Below are positions 37,348-47,296 of a stretch of DNA of 64,000 bases, one piece after another (position 1 is the first letter of the stretch; every line of letters begins with the position of its first letter). Position numbers and translations under genes: made by a program. Under the pieces are notes generated by a model, which made no database searches, was not told the DNA's origin, and worked only from the letters and a program-made list of their open reading frames with translations. Origin of the DNA: Parenemella sanctibonifatiensis (GTDB lineage Bacteria > Actinomycetota > Actinomycetes > Propionibacteriales > Propionibacteriaceae); the NCBI RefSeq assembly GCF_002250565.1, contig NZ_NMVJ01000008.1, positions 62,001-126,000 on the forward strand, written 5' to 3'.

Positions 37348-38271
37348 TTGACCCGACGCAGATTCACCAGTGCCCGCACCGGCCGGTCCCCATGGATGGG
37401 GCCGGTCGGTCTGGTTCTGGTGGGCATCTTCTCGGTCCAGGCGGGTGCCGCGATCGCCGGCACCCAGTTCGGTGTCACCGACCCGATCGTGCTGGTCGGG
37501 CTGCGCCTGATGTTCTCCGCGGCGGTGCTGGGAGTGGTGGTACGTCCCCGGCTGCGTGGCCACTCCCGGCGGGACTGGCAACTGCTGTGGTGGTACGCCG
37601 GCAGCCTGCTGGTGATGAACGTCGCCATCTACGAGTCGTTCTCCCGGATTCCGCTGGGCGTGGCGGTGACGATCGAATTCCTCGGGCCGATCGCTGTCGC
37701 CCTGGTGTCGGCGATCCGCGCCGGCCGGCAGGGTTGGTGGGGGTTGCTGTGGGTGGCGCTGGCGGCTGCCGGCGTACTGGGGTTGGGACTGTCGCCGACA
37801 CTGGACCTCGACTGGTGGGGAGTCACCTTGGCGGTGATCGCCGCGGCCGGTTGGGCCAGCTACATCTGGGCCGGTTCCCGGATCGCCGCCACGGAGCTGG
37901 GTCCCAGCACCACCTTGGCGATCGCCAGCCTGATGTGTGCCGCGGCAACGGTGGTGCCGATGGTCGTGGTCGGCGGCCCAGCGCTGCTCGATCCGCGCCT
38001 GTTGGCCGTCGGCCTCGGGATCGCGGTGCTCAGCTCGGTGATTCCCTACAGCGCCGAACTGCGGGCCCTGCGCTGGCTGCCGGCCGGCACGTTCGGGATC
38101 CTCATGAGTGTGGAGCCTGCGGTGGCGACGCTGATGGGCCTGCTGATCCTGGACCAGCAGCTGTCGTGGCTGGGCTGGGGATCGATCGCCTGCGTGATGC
38201 TGGCCAGCATCGGCGTGACCTGGCAGCAGGCGTACGCCGACCGAACCTCAGCTCGTGAGGTTGGCGGGTGA
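37348..38271 (+). CDS. EamA/RhtA-type inner-membrane exporter
   Basis: 307 residues with ten predicted helices in two EamA repeats. The TTG start follows aroG by two bases; an in-frame ATG at 37396 would also keep all helices. Relatives export amino acids such as homoserine or threonine, but the substrate cannot be read from sequence. Confidence 0.85.
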   Translation: MTRRRFTSARTGRSPWMGPVGLVLVGIFSVQAGAAIAGTQFGVTDPIVLVGLRLMFSAAVLGVVVRPRLRGHSRRDWQLLWWYAGSLLVMNVAIYESFSRIPLGVAVTIEFLGPIAVALVSAIRAGRQGWWGLLWVALAAAGVLGLGLSPTLDLDWWGVTLAVIAAAGWASYIWAGSRIAATELGPSTTLAIASLMCAAATVVPMVVVGGPALLDPRLLAVGLGIAVLSSVIPYSAELRALRWLPAGTFGILMSVEPAVATLMGLLILDQQLSWLGWGSIACVMLASIGVTWQQAYADRTSAREVGG

Positions 38272-38379
38272 ATTGGCCGGTTCGGGTGACCTGCACAACG
38301 ACAGCATCCAGCCGTGACGCAGGCGATCTGGCCCGTTTCGCCTGCGTGGCTGCGGCATCGTGTAGTTGCGCACGCCAGA

Positions 38380-38411
38380 CGGCCCCCGCCGACTGAAGTC
38401 GACGGGGGCCG
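38380..38411. terminator. Convergent terminator after EamA gene
   Basis: 14-bp arms cggcccccgccgac (38380-38393) and gtcgacgggggccg (38398-38411) with one internal mismatch and a tgaa tetraloop. It lies between the transporter and the surface-protein gene. Confidence 0.85.
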
Positions 38412-38427
38412 CAGGGACGGACTCAGA

Positions 38428-41400
38428 TCACTGACGCCGCCGTCGCCGGATCACCGCTGCGGTCGCGACCGCAGCAGCGCCACCGCCGATGATGACCGCG
38501 GCCGCAGGCACCGCACCGGTGTCGGGCAGCCCGGGACGCTCCGGCTGGGTCGGGGTCATCGTCGGAGTCGGCTCGCTGGGGGCCGGCTCAGTCGGGACGG
38601 GCTCGCTGGGTGCGGGCTCGCTGGGTGCGGGCTCGCTCGGGGCCGGTTCGCTCGGGGCGGGCTCGGTCGGCTCCGGAGTGGGCTCAGGAGTCGGGGCGTC
38701 CTGCGCCACCACGATGTCGATCTGGGCCGTGATGCCGCCGCTGGTGATGGTGATGGTCGCCTCACCGGCACCCACCGCCTGCACCTCACCGGTGACGCGG
38801 TCCACGACTGCCACCGACTCATCCGAACTGGCCCAGACATGGGACAGCGGATCGGCGACCGGCATCTGCGGGGGAGCGTTGTCCCCCTCGCCCGCCGTGT
38901 TGAGCGCGGTGGCGCTGTAGGTGCGGCTGTCGCCGATCTGCAACGGCTCGGTGTCGACATTGGTCGAGCGACCGTCCACCACACCCTGCTTGTCGCCCTG
39001 GTCGACCTCGATCGACTGGAGCAACGGCTCGACGGTGTACTGCACGGTGCCGTCGGTGTTCACATGGAACAGCGCGAAGTGATAGAAGCCACCCTGGTCG
39101 GGAGCCGTGTAGGGCGGCGTACCGATGTCGGCGATCGTGAACTGCGGGATGCCGGTCTCAGCGGTGCCCGGATTGCCCTGGGGATCGATGAACTGGCTGG
39201 CGAAACCGCGGGAGTGGCCATAGAAGACGACGACCTTCTTGTCCGGGTTGGCCTGCTTGTAGTTGTCGATCACCTCGAGGAACTGGCGTGCCTCCCACCG
39301 GTTCTGGAACTGATTGGACTTGTTCGGCAGCGGGTCGTACGCCGGCCAGTGCGTCGCGATGAAGACCACCTCGGTGTCGACCTGCTCCAGCTGCTCCACC
39401 AGCCACGGGTACTGCGGCTCGGAGGGCACCTGCTGGCCATCGGAACCCTGGATCGAACCGGTGGAACTGTCCAGAGCGATGAAGGTGGAGTCGCCCTCGG
39501 TGAAGGAGAAATGGGTGTCCTGACCGAAGACCTCGTAGAAGTTGCCGTCGGCCGGGTAGGAACCCTGGCTGATCTCGTGGTTGCCGACCACATCCCACAG
39601 CGGCACCCCGAACATCTCCCACTGCTCCTTGGCGAACTCCAGATCGGGGATCTCGCCGGTGTCGGAGATGTCACCGAGGCTGACCGCGAGCTCGGGCCTG
39701 CCCTCGACCGCCAACGGCTCGACCCGCTGACCGACCTGGCTGTCGTAGGCCTCACCCTTGCTGCGCTGGACCATGTTGCGGACGTTCACGGCGCTGGAGG
39801 AGTTGGGCTGGGCCGCGACGAGGTGACCGTCATCTCCCATGACATAGGTGGTGCCGCCCGGCTTGAAGTCCTCGGTCGACTGCTCGTACTGCAGCCACTC
39901 CGGATTGTTCTCGGCGATCGGCTGGTAGTCCTCGCTGGGCGGGGCAGCCGGATAGCTGAGCTCCACCCCGGCCAGGCTGAACTTGCCGGAGCTGCCGGCC
40001 TGGGCGTTCTGGCCGACCCACCGCATGTCCTTGAAGTACAGCGGATATTCAGTGAGCTTGCCCCACTGGACCTTCTTGGCGTGGGTGACCCACTTGCCGT
40101 ACATCTCCGGCTCGATCTTGATCCACAGTGCCTGCAGGTTGCCGGCCTGGTCCTCGAGGTCGACCACGATCCATTCCGGCTGCGGGCTGTCGTTCTCGAC
40201 CTTCATGGTGATGTACGCCAGCTCCGGCGCGATGCCTTGATCGTTGCGCGGCACCTCGAAGTCCTTCTCGTCGGTGGCCCAGATCCGGATCGAATGCTGC
40301 GAGGGGCTGTTCGGGAAGGTGTAGTCCAGGGTCACCGAATGCTCCTGGTCGGAGCCCTCGGGGACATCGTCGGACAGCGCGAAACCGGTCTCCGGAGTCG
40401 TGGTGGTGCCGTCCTCGTTGCGGGTGGTGAACTTCGCCGGGTCATCGGCCACGAACATCGTCTCTCGGGTGGAACCGGCATTGATGGTGGCCGACACCGA
40501 CTGTTCACCGACAGTCGCGGTGACCGTGACCACACCGGCGCCCTGCTCGGCGGCGGTGAAGACACCCTCGGGGGAGACGGCGCCCAGATCGGCGCGGTCC
40601 ACGGACCAGACCACCGATGCTGGGTCAACCGCGGCGCTGTCGCCACCATCGATGGCGGCCTCGACGGTGAGCGTCTGCTCAGCGCCGTTGGCGACCCGGC
40701 TGGTGGCCGGGGAGATGGTGAGCGAGTCGAACTCGTCGACCACTTGGACGTCCACCTCCGCCGTGACGCCGTTGACGGTGGCGGTGATGGTGCCGGTGCC
40801 GACCTCGCGTGCGGTGAAGGTGCCGTCCTGCCAGGTGCCCAAGCTCGAGGGGCTGACCGTAACCGACACCTGCTCGGTGGTGTGGGCCGGATTGCCGTGG
40901 GCATCCACGGCGTACGCCACGACCGGCGTGGAGGCGCCGACCGCCGCGGTGACCTGCTGGCCGTCGTGCAGCACGACCCGTTCGGCCGGGCCGGCCTCAG
41001 TGGCGGTGCTGTAGAGGAAGATGCCATTGGCGACCGGACGCTCGACCCCGCCGTCGGAGGGCGAGTTGGCGATGGAGACGGCATCATCACCCGGCATCCG
41101 GGTCACCATCGTGCTGGAGCCGCCGCCGTCCAGCAGCACGGCATCCTCGATGCCCAGCGACTGGAGATAGCTGGCGACCTGCATCGGGTTCACACCGAGG
41201 GCGGTGTCGGCGGTGCCGCGGCCATCCATGGTGGCCAGCACGATCTCACCGTCGGCAGTGGTGCCGACAACCGTCTCCGGGTTGAGGGTGGAGGGCATCT
41301 GGTGATTCGGGTCGTCAAACAGGGAACCGTCCTTGAGGATCCGACCCGGTCCCTGCATCATCTGGTCGATGTTGTTGTTGGGGGAGATCTGGTGCTCGAC

Positions 41401-42249
41401 GGTGACCTCAACACCGGCCGCCGCGTTGGCAGTCAACCACTGCGCACCGGCCGAGGCGGGGGCGCCGGCCAGCAGCCCATAGCTGCCCTCGGGCAACTGC
41501 GGGAGCTCGCTGACGGTACGGACCTCGGTGATGGTGATGGTGGCGCCCTCATCGGAGGAGGTGCCGAGCGCGAGCACGTGCTCCCCGCCCAGCCACGCCG
41601 GTGCCACCTCGCCCAACCGCGGCGTCACCATGGTGATGGCGTCATCCTTGGCGCGGTCGACCCAGTTGATCGAGTCCAGCGCACGGTCCTGACCGCCTGC
41701 GCTGATGGTGCCGGAGAACTCCTGCTTGCCGATCACCATCGAGCCGTCATCCAGCACCGAGAAGGTGCCCTCCTGGTTGGCAGCCGGGCTCTTCCAGATC
41801 TCGCCGTCGATGATCTCACCCAGATTGGGCTGACCAGAGGCGTTGATCTGGAAGTAGCTGCCGTTGACACCGGCGACCGCACCGGTGCGCTGCGCCATCG
41901 AGGTGACCGTCTCATTGGCCGGGTCGATGACCTTGTCGGCGGATCCGACGACCCGGACCGCCAGATTAGGGTCAGTGGTGTCGCCGGTCAGCACCTGGAT
42001 CGGCACGACACCGTCGATGGACTTGATGGTCTCGGTGGAGAATTCCAAGCCGTTGGTGATGCCCACCGGCTCGGTGGTCTCTCGTTCAGTGATGGTGCTC
42101 CAACGCTCAAGCTGGTCGGGCATCCAGTCGACCGCGGGAGCGGCGGTCGAGGGCACGACATTCGCGACCAGCGCGAACAGTGCCAGCACGGCTGCACCGA
42201 ACAGTGCAGACCTGCGTGGCGCCGCCGGAGGGCGGTGATGGGTCGTCAT
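38428..42249 (-). CDS. LPDTG-anchored phosphodiester glycosidase / metallophosphoesterase surface protein
   Basis: 1273 residues. Signal peptide 1-39; phosphodiester-glycosidase (NAGPA-like) domain at about 90-410 with AVAGVNGSYFQ and DAVLLDGGGSSTMV; Ig-like (BIG2) repeats at about 430-600; a calcineurin-type phosphoesterase at about 800-1090 with GDDGH, SLGDISD, VVGNHE and ATHWPAYD, where the usual final GHxH reads GHSR; another BIG2-like repeat; a Glu/Pro/Ser repeat linker; and LPDTG (1241-1245), a hydrophobic helix and RRRRRQ, a sortase signal. The domain pair suggests cleavage of sugar-phosphodiester polymers such as wall teichoic acids or host glycans. The signal start is preceded by GGAAGGACC. 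Confidence 0.85.
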   Translation of the reverse strand: MTTHHRPPAAPRRSALFGAAVLALFALVANVVPSTAAPAVDWMPDQLERWSTITERETTEPVGITNGLEFSTETIKSIDGVVPIQVLTGDTTDPNLAVRVVGSADKVIDPANETVTSMAQRTGAVAGVNGSYFQINASGQPNLGEIIDGEIWKSPAANQEGTFSVLDDGSMVIGKQEFSGTISAGGQDRALDSINWVDRAKDDAITMVTPRLGEVAPAWLGGEHVLALGTSSDEGATITITEVRTVSELPQLPEGSYGLLAGAPASAGAQWLTANAAAGVEVTVEHQISPNNNIDQMMQGPGRILKDGSLFDDPNHQMPSTLNPETVVGTTADGEIVLATMDGRGTADTALGVNPMQVASYLQSLGIEDAVLLDGGGSSTMVTRMPGDDAVSIANSPSDGGVERPVANGIFLYSTATEAGPAERVVLHDGQQVTAAVGASTPVVAYAVDAHGNPAHTTEQVSVTVSPSSLGTWQDGTFTAREVGTGTITATVNGVTAEVDVQVVDEFDSLTISPATSRVANGAEQTLTVEAAIDGGDSAAVDPASVVWSVDRADLGAVSPEGVFTAAEQGAGVVTVTATVGEQSVSATINAGSTRETMFVADDPAKFTTRNEDGTTTTPETGFALSDDVPEGSDQEHSVTLDYTFPNSPSQHSIRIWATDEKDFEVPRNDQGIAPELAYITMKVENDSPQPEWIVVDLEDQAGNLQALWIKIEPEMYGKWVTHAKKVQWGKLTEYPLYFKDMRWVGQNAQAGSSGKFSLAGVELSYPAAPPSEDYQPIAENNPEWLQYEQSTEDFKPGGTTYVMGDDGHLVAAQPNSSSAVNVRNMVQRSKGEAYDSQVGQRVEPLAVEGRPELAVSLGDISDTGEIPDLEFAKEQWEMFGVPLWDVVGNHEISQGSYPADGNFYEVFGQDTHFSFTEGDSTFIALDSSTGSIQGSDGQQVPSEPQYPWLVEQLEQVDTEVVFIATHWPAYDPLPNKSNQFQNRWEARQFLEVIDNYKQANPDKKVVVFYGHSRGFASQFIDPQGNPGTAETGIPQFTIADIGTPPYTAPDQGGFYHFALFHVNTDGTVQYTVEPLLQSIEVDQGDKQGVVDGRSTNVDTEPLQIGDSRTYSATALNTAGEGDNAPPQMPVADPLSHVWASSDESVAVVDRVTGEVQAVGAGEATITITSGGITAQIDIVVAQDAPTPEPTPEPTEPAPSEPAPSEPAPSEPAPSEPVPTEPAPSEPTPTMTPTQPERPGLPDTGAVPAAAVIIGGGAAAVATAAVIRRRRRQ

Positions 42250-42397
42250 GGTGGTCCTTCCACGTGGGGTCAGACCATCCGTATCGACTGAACGTGAACC
42301 CGGCGCGCCACTGGGGTGAACACCACCAGTAACGGGTTGCTCCAAGAGTTCACGGGGTTGTCATCCGGGTCTGGCAGGCCTGGCCTACGGTGGGCAC

Positions 42398-43054
42398 ATG
42401 AAGATCACCCATCTGGGCCATGCGGCCGTCCTGGTCGAGACTGACAGCGACCGGATCCTCATCGACCCCGGCAACTTCAGCCAGGAATGGCATGGCGTGA
42501 CCGACCTGTCAGCCGTGCTGGTGACCCATCAGCACCCCGACCACATCGATCCGGACCACGTCGGCGCTCTGCTGCAGCGCAATCCCGACGCCCGGGTGTG
42601 GACCGAACCGAGCGTGCTGCAGCAGGTCGAGGTGGCTGAGCTGGCCGACCGGGCCGAACCGCTGGCCGCGGGGGAAAGGCGTACGCTCGGCGGCCTCACC
42701 GTGACCGGAGTGGGCGGCCAACACGCGGTGATTCATGCCGACCTGGCCCGGATCGGCAACACCGGGGTGCTGCTGCAGCAGGAAGGTGAGCCGACCTTCT
42801 TCCATCCCGGCGACATGCTGGACACCACCCCGGCCGGGGTCGACGTCATCGCCGTCCCGCTGCACGGGCCGTGGGCGGCGATGAAGGAACACATCGACTT
42901 CGTCCGCGCCCTGGGCGCGAGCCACGGCTTCGGCATCCACGAGGCCCTGCTGTCCGAGCGCGGCTGGCAGTTGGCCTTCACCCGGATCGCCGAGATGGGC
43001 CCGACGACGATGGTCGACAGCCGCGATCACGCCCCGATGGACTTCCCGGCGTAG
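42398..43054 (+). CDS. MBL-fold metal-dependent hydrolase
   Basis: 218 residues of the UlaG/YtnP-like beta-lactamase fold: LGHAAVLVETDSDRILIDPG, THQHPDHID (HxHxDH) and FHPGDML. The substrate is unknown; relatives hydrolyse lactones, cAMP or phosphodiesters. tacggt lies six bases before the ATG, so it is probably leaderless. It is divergent from the surface protein by 148 bases, which could allow shared control. Confidence 0.87.
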   Translation: MKITHLGHAAVLVETDSDRILIDPGNFSQEWHGVTDLSAVLVTHQHPDHIDPDHVGALLQRNPDARVWTEPSVLQQVEVAELADRAEPLAAGERRTLGGLTVTGVGGQHAVIHADLARIGNTGVLLQQEGEPTFFHPGDMLDTTPAGVDVIAVPLHGPWAAMKEHIDFVRALGASHGFGIHEALLSERGWQLAFTRIAEMGPTTMVDSRDHAPMDFPA

Positions 43055-43084
43055 GCCGGAGGGCGGGGCCCTCGGGCGGTCAGC

Positions 43085-44335
43085 TCAGTTGGTGCCGGCC
43101 CGGGGGATCTGCGGGGCGCCGGGGATCGGCGGCAGTTCCCGGAAGGTGGGCGAGGGGCGTACGCCGAGGTTGGCCCACACGAAGCTGGGCACCCACCCGA
43201 ACAGGCCGTGCATCTGATTGGCGACATAGATGATCGTGGGCGGCTCGTGGTCGTTGACCTTGAAGCGGATGACGCCGTCGCGGATCGCGAATGGGACCGG
43301 GTGGTAGGCCATCAGCCATTCCATCGCCCGGGGGTGGATCACGTCGGAGGCGAACTTCGGGTCGTGGGTGCGGATCTTGAACTTCTCGTTGAACTTCTCC
43401 GACTCGTACTCATACTCCTTGCCCTCGGAGAAGATGCCCCAGTTGAGGGAGATGAATCGGAACGGGAAGGGCGGCTGCATCTCGACGATGTATTCGACGT
43501 GGTGCTGGGTCGTGGTGGTGGTGCCGCCGTTGCCATTGCTGGTGGTGTGGGTGGTCTCCCAGTGATGCGCCAGCGCGATGAAGGGGAGCCCGTCATTGTC
43601 GGCGATGACGACGTCCTGGGCCCGGTGGTTTTGACCTCCGCCGGTGGTCGAGACCATCTCAAGGAAGTGGTCCGCACGCGGGAAGTAGGTCCACTTGGTG
43701 TGGTAGAAGCCGAGCTTGGGCTCCGGGTCGGGCTGCTTGAACTGCTCGGGGCCGCCGCCGGCCATCAGGGCCTTGGCGTAGGTCGCGGCCTGCTCGATGT
43801 GGGAGTTCATCTCCTCGGCAGGCTCGGGGCAGTGCAGCGAGACCAGCTGGTTGCCGTCGATGCTGATGTCGATCGGGGTGTTGGTCGGCAGCGAGGGCAG
43901 GATCCGGCGCAGTGCCTCCCGGCCGAAGTCGGTGTCGCTGGTGAAGGCCCGCAGCGCACCGGGCGCATCCAACTCATAGGCGACCAAGTGGGGGCGTACC
44001 GGGCCGTTGCCGAGCACGAATTCGGGCAGGGCGTACGGCAGCCGGATGCAGGTCACCCGGATCTCGCGTTGGTTGCGGGTCTGGTACTCGAAGACCTGGA
44101 AGGGCAGTCCGTCAGCGGTCTTGCCGATGATCTGGTCATCCACCGAACGGTCGTATTCGACGCCGAAGGGCGGCACGTTCAGCCCGTTGGCGATGCTGAT
44201 GTCGGGGTTGGTGACGAAGGTCCAGCCGCGGGACTCGAGGGCCTTGACGTACTGGTAGCGCCGGATGCCGAAGTAGAGGCCGATCCCGCCGCCGACGACC
44301 AGGATGACGAGACCGAAGATGAGCAGTACTTCCAT
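43085..44335 (-). CDS. Hypothetical membrane-anchored protein (DUF3137-like?)
   Basis: 416 residues. One N-terminal helix (LLIFGLVILVVGGGIGLYFGI) is followed by a long, mostly beta soluble region, probably cytoplasmic. The start ATG lies ten bases after the kinase gene's stop. No catalytic motif is recognised. It is the direct downstream partner of the PASTA kinase and might be one of its substrates; this is only inference. A Pro-rich C-terminus (ELPPIPGAPQIPRAG) ends it. Confidence 0.6.
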   Translation of the reverse strand: MEVLLIFGLVILVVGGGIGLYFGIRRYQYVKALESRGWTFVTNPDISIANGLNVPPFGVEYDRSVDDQIIGKTADGLPFQVFEYQTRNQREIRVTCIRLPYALPEFVLGNGPVRPHLVAYELDAPGALRAFTSDTDFGREALRRILPSLPTNTPIDISIDGNQLVSLHCPEPAEEMNSHIEQAATYAKALMAGGGPEQFKQPDPEPKLGFYHTKWTYFPRADHFLEMVSTTGGGQNHRAQDVVIADNDGLPFIALAHHWETTHTTSNGNGGTTTTTQHHVEYIVEMQPPFPFRFISLNWGIFSEGKEYEYESEKFNEKFKIRTHDPKFASDVIHPRAMEWLMAYHPVPFAIRDGVIRFKVNDHEPPTIIYVANQMHGLFGWVPSFVWANLGVRPSPTFRELPPIPGAPQIPRAGTN

Positions 44336-44345
44336 GACCTGTGCC

Positions 44346-46499
44346 TCACACGACGAAGATTGTGACAGTGGAGCCCTTCGGTGCCTTGGCGCCACCGTCG
44401 GGGTCGGTCCGAAGGACCAGTCCCAGGCCGTTGTTCACCACGTACGACACCTGCACCTTGAAGCCGGCGTCCTCGAGCTTCTTCCGGGCCTCGTCCGCTC
44501 CGCTGGAGCGCACATTCGGCACGGTGACCAGTTCCGGTCCCTTGGAGACCACGAGTTCGATGCTGTCGCCACGCTTGCCGGTTCCGTCGGCCGGGGTCTG
44601 CGAGATGACCACGCCTGCGGGCACCGAGTTGGAGAACTGCTCGCTGCGCTTCACCGAGAAACCACGACCCTCGAGCTCGGCCTGCGCGTCCTTGGCAGGT
44701 TTGCCCGACCAGTCGTCGATCGCGATCGGTTCGGGGCCCTTGGACACCACCAGGTCGACCGGGGTGCCCGGCTTGACCAGTTCCTCGGGGGCGATGGAAG
44801 CCTCCACCACCTCACCGGCCGGTGCCTGCTCATCCCAGCGTTCGGTCACCTCGCCCAGCGCGAGGCGCCCCTCGGTGAGCGCCGCCTCGGCGTCGTCGAC
44901 GCCCATCCCGACCACGGTCGGGACCGGATAGCGCTCCGGGCCCAGCGACACGTACGCCGTCATGCTGCCGCCGTCGAGCAGCCGGTCGCCGGCCGCCGGA
45001 TCGGTGCGGATGACACGTCCCTTGGGAATGGTCTCGCTGTACTCCTGCTCGAACGTCACCACGACTCCGGCACCCTCAGCGGTGCGTGCCGCATCGGTCT
45101 CGGTCTGGTTTGCCATGGCCGGCACCGTGGTCCAGCGGCCCTCCAGCCAGAACCAGCCGCCGTAACCGGCGCCGCCGAGCACGGCGAGCACCAACAGGAT
45201 CGCCACCAGACGGCGCAACGGACGGCGGCGCCGTTTCGTCGGCCGAGGCTCATCCCATTCGGCATCCCAGTGGGGCGCCCGAGCAGCCTGTTCCGGGGTG
45301 CTGGGACTACGGCGCTGCCGCGTCGCTCGAGCAGCGGAGCTGACGGCGGGCTGCAGCACCGTACGCGGCAGATCCTCCCGTGGTGGCAGAGAGGCGACCC
45401 CGTCCATGGAATGTTCCAGGTCCAGCGGGCTCACCGGCGTGGACGCGGTGGTCCACCGGGTCATCACGGTGTTCTGATGGTCCTCGAGACGGTCCGGACG
45501 GGTCGACTCGGCCCCGTGGGCGTTGGCGGTGGCCCGCGGCACGATCTCGGTGGCCTCGTCGGCCGGAGTGACCGGAGTCGCCATCGAGCGGGTCAGGTCG
45601 GGATCGTCCATCACGCCCTGGCTGAGCGCGCGGCGGCACCGGCGTACCTTCTCCAGCAGCACCTGACCGTCCGGGGGCCGATTGGCCACGTCACGGTCGG
45701 TGCAGGCCTGCACCAACGCATCCAGGTAGGGCGGGATGCCGCGGCGGGAGTCCCGCCAGGATGCCTGCACCAGGGTGGACGGTGCCGGCACGTCGTTGTG
45801 GACGTGGGCGTACGCGACCTGGATCGGGGTGTCGCCGGTGTGCGGCTTGCGGCCGGTGAGCATCTCGAAGAGCACCACGCCGGCGCTGTAGACGTCCGAG
45901 CGGGTGCTGGCGGAACCGTCGACGACCAGCTCGGGCGGCAGGTAGGACACGGTGCCGATCAGCAGGCCCTGGGTGGCGGTCGCCGTCTGTCCGGTGAGCG
46001 CCTTGGCCAGGCCGAAGTCGGCCACCTTGATCTGGCCGCGGTCGGAGATCAGGACGTTCTCGGGCTTGACGTCGCGGTGCACCAGGCCGGCCTCGTGGGC
46101 CGATGCCAACGCCGCGACCACCGGATCGATGAGTTCCAGGGCCCGTTCGGGGGTCATCGGGGCCTGGGCGGTGATGAGGTTGCGCAGCGTGAAGCCCTCG
46201 ACGAACTCCATCACGATGAAGGGGCGGCCGTTGTCGATGCCCTGGTCGAAGACCGACACGACGTGGGGATGCGACAACCGGGCTGCGGCGCGTGCTTCGC
46301 GGTCGAACTTGCGGGCGAAGTCGGTGTCGTCACCCAAGCCGTCGTGCATGACTTTGATGGCGACGGTTCGGGTCAGGCGCATGTCCGTGCCGCGATAGAC
46401 GGTCGCCATGCCGCCTCGCGCGATTCGCGCATCGATGCGGTAGCGACCCTCCAGGACATGGCCGACCAGTCGGTCGTTCACGTTGGAGGTGATGCTCAC
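44346..46499 (-). CDS. pknL: PASTA-domain serine/threonine protein kinase
   Basis: 717 residues from GTG (an earlier in-frame TTG is less likely). Kinase: GGMATVY, Lys49, HRDVKPENVL (141-150), DFGLA (161-165). A long linker precedes one helix (430-452), then four PASTA domains outside the membrane. PASTA repeats bind muropeptides or lipid II. It lies where M. tuberculosis has pknL, but the mycobacterial PknL lacks PASTA repeats, so orthology to PknB is equally possible. Substrates are unknown. It is divergent from the ThiE-like gene. Confidence 0.9.
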   Translation of the reverse strand: MSITSNVNDRLVGHVLEGRYRIDARIARGGMATVYRGTDMRLTRTVAIKVMHDGLGDDTDFARKFDREARAAARLSHPHVVSVFDQGIDNGRPFIVMEFVEGFTLRNLITAQAPMTPERALELIDPVVAALASAHEAGLVHRDVKPENVLISDRGQIKVADFGLAKALTGQTATATQGLLIGTVSYLPPELVVDGSASTRSDVYSAGVVLFEMLTGRKPHTGDTPIQVAYAHVHNDVPAPSTLVQASWRDSRRGIPPYLDALVQACTDRDVANRPPDGQVLLEKVRRCRRALSQGVMDDPDLTRSMATPVTPADEATEIVPRATANAHGAESTRPDRLEDHQNTVMTRWTTASTPVSPLDLEHSMDGVASLPPREDLPRTVLQPAVSSAARATRQRRSPSTPEQAARAPHWDAEWDEPRPTKRRRRPLRRLVAILLVLAVLGGAGYGGWFWLEGRWTTVPAMANQTETDAARTAEGAGVVVTFEQEYSETIPKGRVIRTDPAAGDRLLDGGSMTAYVSLGPERYPVPTVVGMGVDDAEAALTEGRLALGEVTERWDEQAPAGEVVEASIAPEELVKPGTPVDLVVSKGPEPIAIDDWSGKPAKDAQAELEGRGFSVKRSEQFSNSVPAGVVISQTPADGTGKRGDSIELVVSKGPELVTVPNVRSSGADEARKKLEDAGFKVQVSYVVNNGLGLVLRTDPDGGAKAPKGSTVTIFVV

Positions 46500-46648
46500 C
46501 TGGTGCTCCAAACACGGTCGGGGAAGGAGGCCGTGTCAGCCTTTGCCCACTGTAGGACCGACGGCAAGAAATCCGTGGTGGCGACACGCGAGAGGCACTC
46601 GGGGTGTACCCCGGACTGGTGGATGGCTCGCGCCCTACGCTGATGACC

Positions 46649-47296
46649 ATGACAGCACTCATGGGCCTGACCGAGGTGGTGCGCCTGTCGCGACTCGGCG
46701 TCTGGATATCCATCGACGAGATCGACCAGGTGCCGCTGCTGCTGAGCAGCGGTGCCGATCTGTTCTGGTTCGGGACCGGCCGGGCCAGCCTCGACGACTC
46801 GGTCGAACGGTTGAAGGCGCTGCACCAACGTCTGTTCCGGGACCAGATCCTCGTGGGCGTGGCCGAGGACCGCGACCTGGCGGTGGCGTTCCGGCCCGAC
46901 CTGACGCTGTTCTCGCCTTACTCGGTGCCGGCCACCGACCAGCGGGGGCTGTCGCACGAACATGCCCAGGTGGGCGGTCTCGCGACCGACGCCGAGGCCT
47001 TTGCCGAGCTCACCGCTGCCGGAGCGGACTACCTGGTCGTCCTGTCCGATGACTCCGAACTGCTGGAGGCGGCGCTGGCTCAGGAGCAGCCGTTCTTTGC
47101 GACGCTCGCGCTGACCGGCGACGACCAGGACCAGGCCGAGGTCGCCTCCCTGGTGGAGCGCGGCGTACGCCGGCTGTGCCTGAGCCAGGCCGACCTCACC
47201 GATCCGGCCACCCAGTTGCCGGCGCTGCGGCGGGCGCTGCAGCCGGCCTGGGAGCCCAAGCCCGGGGAGACCGTTGGCGGGAGCTTCCTCCGATGA
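46649..47296 (+). CDS. Thiamine-phosphate-synthase-like TIM barrel protein
   Basis: 215 residues from ATG at 46649, seven bases after tacgct (46636-46641), a leaderless arrangement; an ATG two codons earlier is possible. Segments such as FSPYSVPATDQRGLSHEHAQ and EAFAELTAAGADYLVV are ThiE/TenI-like. ThiE catalytic details (pyrophosphate-binding residues) are not convincingly visible, so it may be a paralogue without thiamine activity. The last codons overlap the RNase gene. Confidence 0.6.
   Translation: MTALMGLTEVVRLSRLGVWISIDEIDQVPLLLSSGADLFWFGTGRASLDDSVERLKALHQRLFRDQILVGVAEDRDLAVAFRPDLTLFSPYSVPATDQRGLSHEHAQVGGLATDAEAFAELTAAGADYLVVLSDDSELLEAALAQEQPFFATLALTGDDQDQAEVASLVERGVRRLCLSQADLTDPATQLPALRRALQPAWEPKPGETVGGSFLR

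Noticed and set aside
38314-42291. Very long plus-strand open frame opposite the surface protein
   Set aside because: It is a shadow of the GC-rich antisense frame: the opposite strand has clear domains, signal and sortase motifs, while this one is Arg/Gly/His-rich without any.
44304-46643. 779-codon plus-strand frame opposite the kinase
   Set aside because: Same artefact; the kinase motifs are unambiguous on the minus strand.
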